Origin: Bin87 sp965207585
GTDB lineage: Bacteria > Chloroflexota > Dehalococcoidia > Lucifugimonadales > UBA3495
Direction of reading: 5' to 3'
Length of the DNA: 64,000 nucleotides
Assembly: GCA_965207585.1 (NCBI GenBank)
Contig: CBDBMT010000003.1
Location: forward strand, 186,001 to 250,000
Under the pieces are notes generated by a model that was not told the origin of the DNA, did not search any database, and saw only the letters and a list, made by a program, of their open reading frames with translations. Below, piece after piece: positions 32,499-40,772 of this stretch; positions within the stretch are counted from its first letter, which is position 1; each line of letters opens with the position of its first letter. Made by a program: the position numbers and the translations under genes.

Positions 32499-32948
32499 AT
32501 GATGATGCTGTTCCTGCACGACGTTCCCGACCAGGCGCGGGCCGGCGAGGTGAAGCGCGTTTCGCGCGGCTACGCCCGCAACTACCTGCTGCCCAAGGGC
32601 CTGGCGGAAATCGCCACCGACGAGACGATGAAGCGTCTCGACAAGATCAAGGTCGAAGGCGACCAGCAGCGGGCGCGGGAAACGCAGGTCGTGGAAGAAC
32701 TGGCCGAGGCGTTGGACAACCTCACGGTCACCATACCGGGCAGGATCACCCCTACCGGACGCTATTACGGGGCCATCAGTGGGGTCAGGATCGCCGACGC
32801 CATCGGCGAGACGCTGGAGCGCGACATCGACCGGCGCATCACCAACAACGTCGAACCGATCCGAGAGCCCGGCGAGTACGAGGTCGTGCTGAACCTCTCC
32901 AGCGAGATCCGCGCGACCATCAACGTCATCGCGGCCGTGGAAGAGTAG
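32499..32948 (+). CDS. rplI: 50S ribosomal protein L9
   Basis: A 149-residue L9 protein. The N-terminal domain has the hallmark VKRVSRGYARNYLLPKGLA, then a long central helix (MKRLDKIKVEGDQQRARETQVVEELAE) and a C-terminal domain with TGRYYGAISGVRIADAI that binds 23S rRNA. Three ATGs in a row (32499, 32502, 32505) could all start it; the first is used. GAGG lies about 10 bases upstream. It leads the conserved rplI-dnaB-dnaD-dnaC cluster and would be translated from a transcript beginning just downstream of a MITE. Confidence 0.95.
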   Translation: MMMLFLHDVPDQARAGEVKRVSRGYARNYLLPKGLAEIATDETMKRLDKIKVEGDQQRARETQVVEELAEALDNLTVTIPGRITPTGRYYGAISGVRIADAIGETLERDIDRRITNNVEPIREPGEYEVVLNLSSEIRATINVIAAVEE

Positions 32949-33016
32949 ATCGCTCGCAGCCACCAACTCGTCGCAGCGCATTTGGCTGCAGCTATCTGGA
33001 AAAGGACCGGTACGCC

Positions 33017-34402
33017 GTGGTTGCCGACCCGTACAGCGAACGGCAATTGCCCCACGACCCAGAGGCCGAGGCGGCGGTCTTGGGTGCGCTGCTCATCGAC
33101 GGCGACGCGGTGCATGGCGTCAGGGCGCTCGTCAAGCCCGAGGACTTTTACCGGGCGCGGCACCAGTTCTGCTTTGAAGCCTGCCTCGCAGTTTCCAACC
33201 GCCAGGAAGCCGTTGACCAGATCACGGTCGCGCGGGAACTGCAAACCCTGGGACGCCTGGAGCAGGTGGGCGGGCTGCCCTACCTGGGGCAGCTCATCGC
33301 CGGGACGCCCACGTCGGTCAACGTGGAGCACTACGCCGCCATCGTCGCCGAGACGGCGGCCAAGCGGCGGATCATCGGCGCCGGCAACCGCATCGCGGAG
33401 CTGGGATTCGACGAGAGCTCGGACGTCGATGAAACCATGCGGCAGTCGGTGGAGGTCCTCTTTGGCGTGCGCCCGGCGGCCGATGACCGGGGTTTCATAC
33501 CGCTGAGCTCCGTGCTGGACGTCTACCTCCAGGGAGACATCGGCGACGTATCGCTGACCGACGAGCCGCCGCTACAGAGCGGCTACAGCGACTTAGACAG
33601 CCTGCTGGGCGGGATGCAGCGGTCCGACCTGCTGATCGTCGGCGCGCGGCCCGGCCTGGGCAAGAGCAGCCTGGCCCTGAACATCTGCACCAACGCCGCG
33701 AAATCCGGCCAGACCTGCGGCATCTTCAGCCTGGAAATGAGCCGGGAGCAGGTGGCCATGCGTATGCTCGTGGCCGAGTCCGGCGTGGACTCGCACCGGC
33801 TGCGGCTGGGTCTGTTGTCGGAAGCCGAGCAGAACGTGATCTCCGACGCCGTGGGCCTGCTTTCGGGTCTTCCCATATTTATCGACGACACGCCGTTCCA
33901 GACCACCATGGATATGCGGAGCAAGGCCCAACGGCTCCAGATGGAGCACGGGCTGGACTTCCTGGTGGTGGACTACCTCCAGTTGATCCAGGGCGGAGGC
34001 CGGCGGCAGGGCTACGGCGAGAACCGCGTGCAGGAAATCAGCGAGATCTCCCGCTCCCTCAAGGGCATGGCGCGGGATCTGAATACGCCGGTGTTCACCT
34101 GCTCGCAGCTCAGCCGCGTCGTGGAAAACCGGCCCGGGCATCGCCCGCAGCTTTCCGACCTGCGGGACAGCGGCAGCATCGAACAGGACGCCGACGTGGT
34201 GACTTTCCTGTTCCGGGAGGACCGGGTCTTCACCGAGGAAGAGTGGGAGCAGCACGCCCCCGGCCGACCCTACCCGCGCAACCTGGTGGAGCTCATCGTG
34301 GCCAAGCACCGGCACGGACCCACCGGGAGTTTCCACCTCTACTTCCGGGACAACCTGATGCGGTTTGACGAACTGGCCCGCTACGAGGAATCCGTAGCCT
34401 AA
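33017..34402 (+). CDS. dnaB: Replicative DNA helicase DnaB
   Basis: A 461-residue hexameric 5'-3' helicase that unwinds DNA at the fork. The N-terminal domain (HDPEAEAAVLGALLIDGDAV) and the RecA-type motor are complete: Walker A GARPGLGKSS near residue 210, FSLEMSREQ, Walker B DFLVVDYLQL, the arginine-finger region RVQEISEISRSLK and late QLSDLRDSGSIEQDADVV with FLFREDRV. It starts at a GTG (33017) with AAAGGA upstream. It is followed without a gap by the DnaD gene (stop TAA directly abutting ATG), a strongly coupled pair. Confidence 0.96.
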   Translation: MVADPYSERQLPHDPEAEAAVLGALLIDGDAVHGVRALVKPEDFYRARHQFCFEACLAVSNRQEAVDQITVARELQTLGRLEQVGGLPYLGQLIAGTPTSVNVEHYAAIVAETAAKRRIIGAGNRIAELGFDESSDVDETMRQSVEVLFGVRPAADDRGFIPLSSVLDVYLQGDIGDVSLTDEPPLQSGYSDLDSLLGGMQRSDLLIVGARPGLGKSSLALNICTNAAKSGQTCGIFSLEMSREQVAMRMLVAESGVDSHRLRLGLLSEAEQNVISDAVGLLSGLPIFIDDTPFQTTMDMRSKAQRLQMEHGLDFLVVDYLQLIQGGGRRQGYGENRVQEISEISRSLKGMARDLNTPVFTCSQLSRVVENRPGHRPQLSDLRDSGSIEQDADVVTFLFREDRVFTEEEWEQHAPGRPYPRNLVELIVAKHRHGPTGSFHLYFRDNLMRFDELARYEESVA

Positions 34403-35224
34403 ATGAGTAGCGTCGCTGGCAAAACGACCCTGCCGGCCAACGCACGCCGGATACCGATACCGGCGGCGGCCCTGTCGCAGTGGCTGTCCGACATCGACGA
34501 CATCGCCGAACTCAAGGTGACGCTGCGGGCGCTGGCCCTGCTGGCCGACGAACCCCGGCGCCGAACAGTTCCGCCCTCCATAGCCCTGGAGGACCTGCTG
34601 GACGACCCGGTCCTGGCCGAGGCGCGGCTGAGCGGAGTAGAGAATCACACACTCAATGGTCTGGCGGCGGCAGTGGGTCGGGGCACGCTGGCAGCCATTC
34701 GCGACGCCGGGGCGATGCGTGTCCTGCTGAACGACGCGGACTGCCGGAGATACCTGCAAATCGGCGGCGTCACGGAGCTGACTGCCGCCGACCTGACCGG
34801 GCCGGCGAGAATAGATACGTTGGAACCGTTGCCCCAATCGCCGACAACCGGGGAACCGCGTGCTAACATATTCGCGTTATACGAGCAGCACATCGGCCCG
34901 TACGGCCACAGCATCGCGGAGCAGCTGCGGGCGGCGGAAGAGGAGTACCCGGCGGCTTGGATCGCCGACGCCATCGCCGTTGCCGCGGAACGGAACGCCC
35001 GCAGCTGGCGCTATATCGACGCGGTGCTGCGCGGCTGGAAACAGGAGCGACAGACCCAATCCAGAGCGGGCATAACCCACCTGGTCAGAGATACCAGTCA
35101 TGAGCATGGAGAGCCTGGGAGCGATACTGCGCCGGATAGCCTCGCGCGATACCCATACCTGGAGAGCTATTGGCGACGACACGGCCGACTACCCTGGGAG
35201 CCCGGAGAGCCCAACCCTGGCTAA
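34403..35224 (+). CDS. DnaD-domain replication protein
   Basis: A 273-residue DnaD-like primosome protein. Residues 1-150 form the N-terminal domain with helices ALSQWLSDIDDIAELKVTLR and winged-helix-type repeats; residues 160-215 match the DnaD domain helices (NIFALYEQHIGPYGHSIAEQLRAAE and AAWIADAIAVAAERNARSWRYID) that bind DNA in Firmicute DnaD. In these bacteria it probably helps load DnaB with the DnaC-like protein. The ATG touches the DnaB stop codon. The 3' end overlaps the downstream loader gene by 125 bp in another frame, and its C-terminus (YPYLESYWRRHGRLPWE) looks authentic. Confidence 0.88.
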   Translation: MSSVAGKTTLPANARRIPIPAAALSQWLSDIDDIAELKVTLRALALLADEPRRRTVPPSIALEDLLDDPVLAEARLSGVENHTLNGLAAAVGRGTLAAIRDAGAMRVLLNDADCRRYLQIGGVTELTAADLTGPARIDTLEPLPQSPTTGEPRANIFALYEQHIGPYGHSIAEQLRAAEEEYPAAWIADAIAVAAERNARSWRYIDAVLRGWKQERQTQSRAGITHLVRDTSHEHGEPGSDTAPDSLARYPYLESYWRRHGRLPWEPGEPNPG

Positions 35225-36503
35225 CGATTGCGGCGTTTGCGGAGGAGTCGGTTGGTTGGTTGGGCCTGTGGACGCGGCGCATCCTGACTTCGGTAAGGTG
35301 TTTCCCTGCCACTGCCAGGAATCGGACGAAGACGTTGAACAACGGATTGCGGCACTGGAGCGTTACAGCAACTTAGGTTCCTTGCGCGAGGCAACGTTCG
35401 AGAATGCCAATCCGGACGGCCTGAGCCAGGAGACCGCAGCACGGCGGTCTTTTCGCAATGCTCTGACGGCTGCTGTCGTCTACGCCGAGAACCCTGTGGG
35501 ATGGCTTACCTTTGTCGGCCCCAGTGGGAGCGGCAAGACCTACCTATCTGCCGCCATCGCCAATCGGAGGATTGAATCGGGGAACCCCGCTCTTTTCATC
35601 ACTGTAGCGGACTTGATCGACTACCTACGTAGCGGGTTTGACGATGATTCCGAGATGCCTTTCGTTGACTTGTTCGAACAGGTCAGCAACGCATCGCTGC
35701 TGGTCCTGGACGACCTGCCGACACGTCCGGCAACTCCTTGGACGCAAGAGCGGCTATTCCAACTCCTGGCTTCGCGCCACGCGGCCCGCCTGCCCACGGT
35801 GATCACGTTGCGCGGCGACCCCAACCGGCTGGACGAGTTTCTGCGCACCCGGCTGGAGTCGCCGGACGGGTTCGGGCGGGTGCACCGGCTGGGCCGAGTC
35901 AGCGGCGCTACGGGCCGGTCCATCGGCACAATTCCGCCCAACATGCGGGCGCGGATGACCTTCGCCGCATTCGACCCGGCCGGCAACGGACGCCTGACCG
36001 ACTACCAGCAACGCAGCCTACAGGCAGCCAAATCCTACGTGCAGCGATGGGCCAACAGGCCCGACGGTTGGCTGAGGCTCCACGGGCCCTTCGGCGTCGG
36101 AAAGACCCATCTTGCGGTGGCGGCGGCCAGTGAGCGGGAAGATCGGGGCGACGAGGTCTTCTTCGCCACGGTGGCCGACCTGCTGGACTATCTGCGGGCC
36201 ACTTTCGCGCCGGAAAGCGAGGTCACCCATGACGACCTGCTGGACCGGATCCGCAATGCTGACGTATTGGTACTCGACGATATGGGGGCGGAACGCAGTA
36301 CGCCCTTCGCTGAGGACAAGCTGTTCCAGATAGTCGGATACCGTTACGAGGAGCGACTGCCTACCATCATTACCACATCGCAGCAGATTGAAGCCATCGC
36401 GGCCGCACGGCCGCGCATCGCCTCGCGCCTGCAAGACAACATGGTGGTGGAAGAAATGGCGATGGAAGCCTTGGACTTCCGGCAAGGCGGTCCTCGCATT
36501 TGA
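35100..36503 (+). CDS. DnaC/DnaI-like helicase loader with two tandem AAA+ domains
   Basis: A 467-residue protein with two full loader-type AAA+ modules. An N-terminal zinc-like region has CGVCGG near residues 44-49 and CHC near 70. Module 1 has Walker A GPSGSGKT near 141 and Walker B LLVLDDLPT; module 2 has GPFGVGKT near 330 and VLVLDDMGAE, with the C-terminal arginine region ARPRIASRLQDN. Known loaders have a single AAA+ domain. The N-terminal MESLGAILRRIASR is coding and conserved-looking, so the 125-bp overlap with the DnaD gene is real. It is the fourth gene of the rplI-dnaB-dnaD cluster and likely loads DnaB. Confidence 0.88.
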   Translation: MSMESLGAILRRIASRDTHTWRAIGDDTADYPGSPESPTLANDCGVCGGVGWLVGPVDAAHPDFGKVFPCHCQESDEDVEQRIAALERYSNLGSLREATFENANPDGLSQETAARRSFRNALTAAVVYAENPVGWLTFVGPSGSGKTYLSAAIANRRIESGNPALFITVADLIDYLRSGFDDDSEMPFVDLFEQVSNASLLVLDDLPTRPATPWTQERLFQLLASRHAARLPTVITLRGDPNRLDEFLRTRLESPDGFGRVHRLGRVSGATGRSIGTIPPNMRARMTFAAFDPAGNGRLTDYQQRSLQAAKSYVQRWANRPDGWLRLHGPFGVGKTHLAVAAASEREDRGDEVFFATVADLLDYLRATFAPESEVTHDDLLDRIRNADVLVLDDMGAERSTPFAEDKLFQIVGYRYEERLPTIITTSQQIEAIAAARPRIASRLQDNMVVEEMAMEALDFRQGGPRI

Positions 36504-36587
36504 GCAGCATGAAAGACACTCGCCCACACCGTCGAATGATGGCATAATCCCGTATCGCCCGAGACCAACACCGCGAGTGACTGCCCC

Positions 36588-37589
36588 ATGACCACCCTCA
36601 GCTTTGTCGACTGGAACTACGCCCAGGAGTATTACTTCGCCAACGGCCTCACCGACGGTCTGCCCATCGTGCCGCCCACGCCGGAGCGGGTGCAGGCCAT
36701 GCTGGACTACGCCGGCGTGGACGCCGATCACGACCTGGGAACGGAGATCATCCGGCAGAAGCGGTTCACGGCCGGCAAGGCGGCGGTCAATGCCGTGATG
36801 GCCGGCTGCCTGCCGGAGCATTTTCCCGTCGTCATGGCGGCCCTATCGGCGATCACGGAACGGAGCTTCAACCTCCACGCCAGCAGCACGTCCACCAACG
36901 GCGCGACCGTGCTCACGGTGGTCAGCGGGCCCTACGCCGAGGCCATCGGGATGAACGCCGGCGTGGAGATGATGGGCAACGGCAGCCGCGCCAATGCTGC
37001 CATCGGGCGGGCGGTGAACCTGTTCAAGTCAAACTTCTACGGGTCGGTCCCGGTGGTGATGGACAACAGCACCTTCGGCCACGCCGGCAAGATCACCTTC
37101 AGCTTCCCCGAGAACCTGGCCATCAGCCCCTGGCCGTCGCTGGCTTCCGAACTCGGCTACGGCGACGACGCCACCATCGTCAAAGCCTTTGCTACGCTGG
37201 CGCCGCTACAGGTGACCCTGCATAGCCACCGGAATCCTGCCGACTTCCTGACCACAGTGGCCCACTCCATGCTCGCCTATGGCCCGGGGATGCCGGAAGT
37301 GATCTGCGTCATCAGCCCGGAGGCCATGCAGTACGTTGCGGCGGCGGGCTGGTCGCGTCAGCAGGTGGCCGAATTCCTGCACGACAAGGCCCGGCTGCCG
37401 GTCTCGGAATGGATGCGGTGGAAGCGGATGGGCCACGAACTGGACCACGACCGCCTGGTTCCGGTGGTTCCCGAAGCTGACCGGATCACGGTACTGCCCG
37501 GCGGCGGCATGGCCGGCGCATTCGTGAGCCTCATCGGCACCTGGGGTTCCAGCCGCTCGGTCATCCGGCAGGTGGTGGTTCCTAGATAA
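36588..37589 (+). CDS. Unknown conserved protein, operon partner of the UGSC selenoprotein
   Basis: A 333-residue soluble protein I cannot assign to a named function. It starts with SFVDWNYAQEYYFANGLTD and GLPIVPPTPERVQAML, then a central glycine-rich stretch (GPYAEAIGMNAGVEMMGNGS), FYGSVPVVMDNSTFGHAGKITFSFP, and EVICVISPEAMQYVAAAGWS near the end. Repeated alternation of strand and Gly-rich loops suggests an alpha/beta enzyme. It has no selenocysteine codon. A TATAAT-like CATAAT lies 40 bp upstream and the ATG is not preceded by a clear ribosome binding site. The UGSC gene begins 109 bp downstream, with a small palindromic repeat between. Confidence 0.75.
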   Translation: MTTLSFVDWNYAQEYYFANGLTDGLPIVPPTPERVQAMLDYAGVDADHDLGTEIIRQKRFTAGKAAVNAVMAGCLPEHFPVVMAALSAITERSFNLHASSTSTNGATVLTVVSGPYAEAIGMNAGVEMMGNGSRANAAIGRAVNLFKSNFYGSVPVVMDNSTFGHAGKITFSFPENLAISPWPSLASELGYGDDATIVKAFATLAPLQVTLHSHRNPADFLTTVAHSMLAYGPGMPEVICVISPEAMQYVAAAGWSRQQVAEFLHDKARLPVSEWMRWKRMGHELDHDRLVPVVPEADRITVLPGGGMAGAFVSLIGTWGSSRSVIRQVVVPR

Positions 37590-37590
37590 T

Positions 37591-37682
37591 TGTCAGAAGC
37601 AGGATTTGCCTGATTCGAGGATTTTCTGGATGTGGGTTCATCTTGGACATCTTTATGATCCAGAAAATCCTGCTTCTTACGA
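37591..37682. repeat. 92-bp palindromic repeat in the UGSC leader
   Basis: The left arm AGAAGCAGGATTT and right arm AAATCCTGCTTCT are inverted, with inner arms GGATTTTCTGGAT and ATCCAGAAAATCC, so the transcript can fold into a long hairpin. It resembles AGGATTT-type palindromic repeats seen in many bacterial genomes. It ends 17 bases before the UGSC start codon; the ribosome binding site AAAGGA lies just downstream of it. Confidence 0.7.
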
Positions 37683-37698
37683 AGAAAGGAGTTCGATT

Positions 37699-38241
37699 AT
37701 GACAACGCAAGGCTCGCCCATCGTCACGCTGGACCCGCGTGACGACTCCCCGCCGGCACCGTCGCGGTTGGCGCAGCGTCCGGCGACCCTGGACGGCAAG
37801 GTCATTGGGCTGTTCGCCAACAACAAGCCCCACTCCGAGGACCTGCTGCGCCGCATCGCCGCCATCATCGGCGAGCGATACGACATCGCCGGCACCGTCG
37901 AGCACAACAAGGGCGGATGGCAGTGGCCGGCCCGCATCGAGGATTTGCAGCGCACCGCCAAGAGCATTGACGTGGCAATACACGCCACGGCGGAATGAGG
38001 GTCCTGCACCGCGTGCAGTGTGCACGACGCAATGGAAACCGAGTTGCTGGGCATCCCGTCCACCGTGTTGACCACTCGCCCCTTCGTGAGCCAGGCCCAC
38101 GCCATGTCCCGGATGCGGGGCAACCCGGACTACGGCCTCGCAATCGTCGAGCACCCCATCGGCACCCTGACCGACGCCGAACTCTCCGAGAGGGCTGCCA
38201 CGGCAGCGCCCCAGGTGATTGCGTGTCTGGTGGATCGATAG
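37699..38241 (+). CDS. UGSC family selenoprotein with in-frame TGA (Sec100)
   Basis: Reading through the TGA at 37996-37998 gives one 180-residue protein; standard annotation would split it at that codon. Residues 30-99 include GKVIGLFANNKPHSEDLLRRI and DVAIHATAE; the TGA codes position 100, followed by G-S-C (Cys103) and T-A-C (Cys106), giving U-G-S-C, the name-giving motif of the family. After it come VHDAMETELLGIPSTVL and AHAMSRMRGNPDYGLAIVEHPIG, continuous with the family. A hairpin 20 bases after the TGA fits a bacterial SECIS. Function of the family is unknown; a thiol/selenol redox role is likely. SelA/SelB genes are not in this window. Confidence 0.88.
38012..38026 (+). promoter_or_regulatory. 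SECIS-like hairpin after the UGSC TGA
   Basis: A 6-bp stem CGTGCA/TGCACG with loop GTG (38018-38020) lies with its loop starting 19 bases after the TGA. Bacterial SECIS elements sit 16-37 bases downstream and have a G in the first two loop bases, as here. An alternative stem CTGCAC/GTGCAG (38004-38018) competes but places a CGC loop closer. The element is inside coding sequence, as normal for bacteria. Confidence 0.65.
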
Positions 38242-38263
38242 TTACCCAGAACGCAGGTACAAC

Positions 38264-39391
38264 ATGCGCTTCGCAGCATTCACCACCGTTGCGGCATCCG
38301 CCGGCGGAGCTGCCGACGCGGCGAGCTTTCTCGACAACCTGCGCCAGCAGACCGTGCTGGCTGAGGAGCTCCGGTTCGAGGCCATCTGGCTGGGCGAGCA
38401 CCACTTCACCCCCTTCGGCGTGGGCGACCTGCCCAATCCGGTACTGTTGGGCGCGGACTTGGCCGCCCGCACTTCCAGGATCCGCATCGGCCAGATGGCG
38501 AACATCGCCACCTGGTGGCATCCGATACGGCTGGCCGAGGACCTGGCCATGCTGGACAACATGAGCGGCGGCCGCCTGGAAGTGGGGTTCGGCCGCGGCA
38601 TCTGGCCCTATGAAGGACCTCAATTTCACCCCAACGCGGACCCTCGCAAGGATGCCGAGAACCGGGAGTTGTTCCAGGAAACCGTTGCGATCGTTCGCAA
38701 GATCTGGTCCGAACAGTATTTCGACCACCACGGGGCAAACTACACTTTCCCCGCTCCCGACACCGTGTTCTCCCACCCTTCGGTCGCCGCCGACCCCGCG
38801 TGGCAGGATGGCCAGCGCGTTACCAGGCTGCGCGTGACCCCGCGACCTTACCAGATGCCGCACCCGCCGCTGTGGATGACAGTGTCCACCGACCGGTCGG
38901 TGACAACTGCTGCCCAGATGGGGCTGAAGGCGTGCTACTGGCAGCCGCCTCCGCTGCGAATCCGGCAGCGCATGGAAATCTACGCTGAGGCGCGCTCCAT
39001 CCGGGAAGGCCGGCCGTACCAATTGGGCGAGGACCAGGCGGTCATGCGCTCCACCTACGTCGCCTCGTCCATGGAAGAAGCTCGCAGGGACGCCGAGGCC
39101 GCCATCATGTCGGCCTTCATATTCAATGACCCGTTTCGCGGGCGGCAGGTGTTCACCAACCCCGGCGAAGAGCTCGACCCGGAGGTCAAACTGGACTGGG
39201 ATTTCCTGGAGCCCCGCACGCTGCTGGTGGGTTCGCCGGACCACGTCGCCGAGAGGATCCAGGAACTGCGGGAGGTGTGCAACCTGGACTGCCTGCTCGT
39301 GGAGTTCGCCCATTCCGGCTTGTCGCAGCGCCAGATCCTGCGCAACCTGGAGAACTTTGCCACCAAAGTTATGCCGCGTTTTGTCGATTAG
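38264..39391 (+). CDS. LLM class F420/FMN-dependent oxidoreductase
   Basis: A 375-residue luciferase-like monooxygenase-family protein, a TIM barrel using reduced FMN or F420. Marks are FEAIWLGEHHFTPFG near residue 45, PIRLAEDLAMLDNMSGGRLEVGFGRG with the flavin phosphate loop, and the C-terminal LLVGSPDHVAERIQEL. These enzymes oxidise or monooxygenate small molecules, often in xenobiotic or sulfur metabolism. It starts 22 bp after the UGSC stop, so it is the third gene of that operon. Its TAG stop codon is provided by the tip of a palindromic repeat (39389-39536). Confidence 0.92.
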   Translation: MRFAAFTTVAASAGGAADAASFLDNLRQQTVLAEELRFEAIWLGEHHFTPFGVGDLPNPVLLGADLAARTSRIRIGQMANIATWWHPIRLAEDLAMLDNMSGGRLEVGFGRGIWPYEGPQFHPNADPRKDAENRELFQETVAIVRKIWSEQYFDHHGANYTFPAPDTVFSHPSVAADPAWQDGQRVTRLRVTPRPYQMPHPPLWMTVSTDRSVTTAAQMGLKACYWQPPPLRIRQRMEIYAEARSIREGRPYQLGEDQAVMRSTYVASSMEEARRDAEAAIMSAFIFNDPFRGRQVFTNPGEELDPEVKLDWDFLEPRTLLVGSPDHVAERIQELREVCNLDCLLVEFAHSGLSQRQILRNLENFATKVMPRFVD

Positions 39392-39536
39392 AGCCTGCTG
39401 ACAAATTTAAAATCACACCGTCGTTCCTGCGAAAGCAGGAACCCAGAAAAGCTTCTGCGATAGGAGCGTTGGTTGGATTTTACGCTCACTGGATTCCGGC
39501 TTTCGCCGGAATGACGGCCTTTATCAACAGACCCTA
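39389..39536. mobile_element. 148-bp MITE whose tips form stop codons of both flanking genes
   Basis: The left tip reads TAGAGCCTGCTGACAAA and the right tip, reversed, TAGGGTCTGTTGATAAA. Inside are hairpins around CGTTCCTGCGAAAGCAGGAA and CCGGCTTTCGCCGG. The leftmost TAG is the stop codon of the LLM gene; the same TAG on the other strand (39534-39536) is the stop codon of the MFS gene facing it. No target duplication is visible. The element belongs to the same loose superfamily as the 155-bp MITEs, sharing the internal hairpin. Confidence 0.72.
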
Positions 39537-40772
39537 TAGGCAGATCATGCCGTGCTGCGGCGCGCCCCTGGCCTCCTTGTCCCTGACCAGCAGGGTGCCC
39601 ACCGTGGCGACGATCGACAGGGCGAGCATGAGCAGGAAGGCCCGGTCGTAGCTGCCCCAGATGTCGAAGGCCAGGGCGCCGGCCAGGGCGCCCAGGCCGC
39701 CGCTGACCTGGTGCACGCCGGAGATGGTTCCGCTGACCCTGCCCAATCTGTTCGTGCCGAAAATGTTGCCGGAGAACATTACCGTCAGCGGCGCCGTCAT
39801 GAGGAAGGTGAAGCCGTACAGCAGCGCGAAGATCATCACCGACGGTTTGTCCTGGTTCAGGATGACCAACAAGAAAATCCCGATGCGCATTACGAAGCAA
39901 ATCAGCGTCGGCCGTCCGGGGCCCAGTTTGTCAGCGAGATAGCCGGAGGCCATGACGCCCAGAAGGCCCATCACGCCCATGAGAGCCAGCAGGTACCCCG
40001 CGACCACCGTGCCGATTCCCATGTCCAGGGCGAATGCCACCACGTGCGTCTGCACGAAAAAGTCCTGGAAGCCGCAGATGGCATACACCACCAGGAGCAG
40101 CCAGAACTGAACCGACGTGAGCAGTGGACCCTCCCTCGCTTGCTCGTCACCCGATCCCGCCGGCGCCCTCGCGAACGGCGTTCCCGAGCTTTCGGACGTT
40201 GGTTGGACGGACCGCACCGCCGCCACCACAATTGGCGCCAGCAGCACCAGGTTGGCGAGTCCCAATGCCGCGTAGGAAAGACGCCAGCCGAACCGCACCA
40301 GCGACTGGGCCAGCAGTCCGACGATCACCAGCTGGCCGATGGCGTTGCCGGAGACCGCCACGCTGTTGGCAACGCCGCGCCGGGTTGGGAACCACCGGAC
40401 GATCATGACGCTGACGATGGGATTGGACATGCCGGCGTTCCCCAGCGCGAAGACCACCCCGTACACCAGGAACAGCTGCCACGGCGAGGATATGACGCTC
40501 ATCAGTGCGAGGCCGACGGCGCCCACCACGGCTCCGATACCCATGATCCAGCGGAGATCGTAGCGGTCCGCAAGGCGGCCCACGAAAGGCATGGCCGCGG
40601 CGGAAATCAGCATATACGCCGTGACGCCAAGCGACAGCGCCGAGCGGGACCACATGAGGTCCTCGCCCATGGGCTTCAGCATGAGCCCCAGGGCGGAGCG
40701 CGACCCGCCGTTGAAGAAGAGGATCGCGAACCCCGCGCCGAGGATGATCCAGCGGTAGTCAATCCGGCGCAT
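39534..40772 (-). CDS. MFS transporter
   Basis: A 412-residue major facilitator with twelve membrane segments. The N-terminus WIILGAGFAILFFNGGSRSALG resembles the start of monocarboxylate-type carriers; GRLADRYDLRWIMGIG is the loop 2-3 motif, RWFPTRRGVANSVAV the conserved segment before helix 5, and the second half has ASGYLADKLGPGRPTLICF. It would move an organic acid or related solute across the inner membrane. The stop codon lies within the tip of the adjacent MITE, so the last residues (GAPQHGMICL) may be altered relative to ancestors. It is convergent with the UGSC operon. Confidence 0.9.
   Translation of the reverse strand: MRRIDYRWIILGAGFAILFFNGGSRSALGLMLKPMGEDLMWSRSALSLGVTAYMLISAAAMPFVGRLADRYDLRWIMGIGAVVGAVGLALMSVISSPWQLFLVYGVVFALGNAGMSNPIVSVMIVRWFPTRRGVANSVAVSGNAIGQLVIVGLLAQSLVRFGWRLSYAALGLANLVLLAPIVVAAVRSVQPTSESSGTPFARAPAGSGDEQAREGPLLTSVQFWLLLVVYAICGFQDFFVQTHVVAFALDMGIGTVVAGYLLALMGVMGLLGVMASGYLADKLGPGRPTLICFVMRIGIFLLVILNQDKPSVMIFALLYGFTFLMTAPLTVMFSGNIFGTNRLGRVSGTISGVHQVSGGLGALAGALAFDIWGSYDRAFLLMLALSIVATVGTLLVRDKEARGAPQHGMICL

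Noticed and set aside
37606..37998. Treating the first half of the UGSC gene as a complete short gene
   Set aside because: The frame, family homology and SECIS-like hairpin support reading through the TGA into the second half.
37865..39313. A 482-codon minus-strand frame over the UGSC and LLM genes
   Set aside because: Shadow of the plus-strand operon; composition and lack of motifs argue against it.
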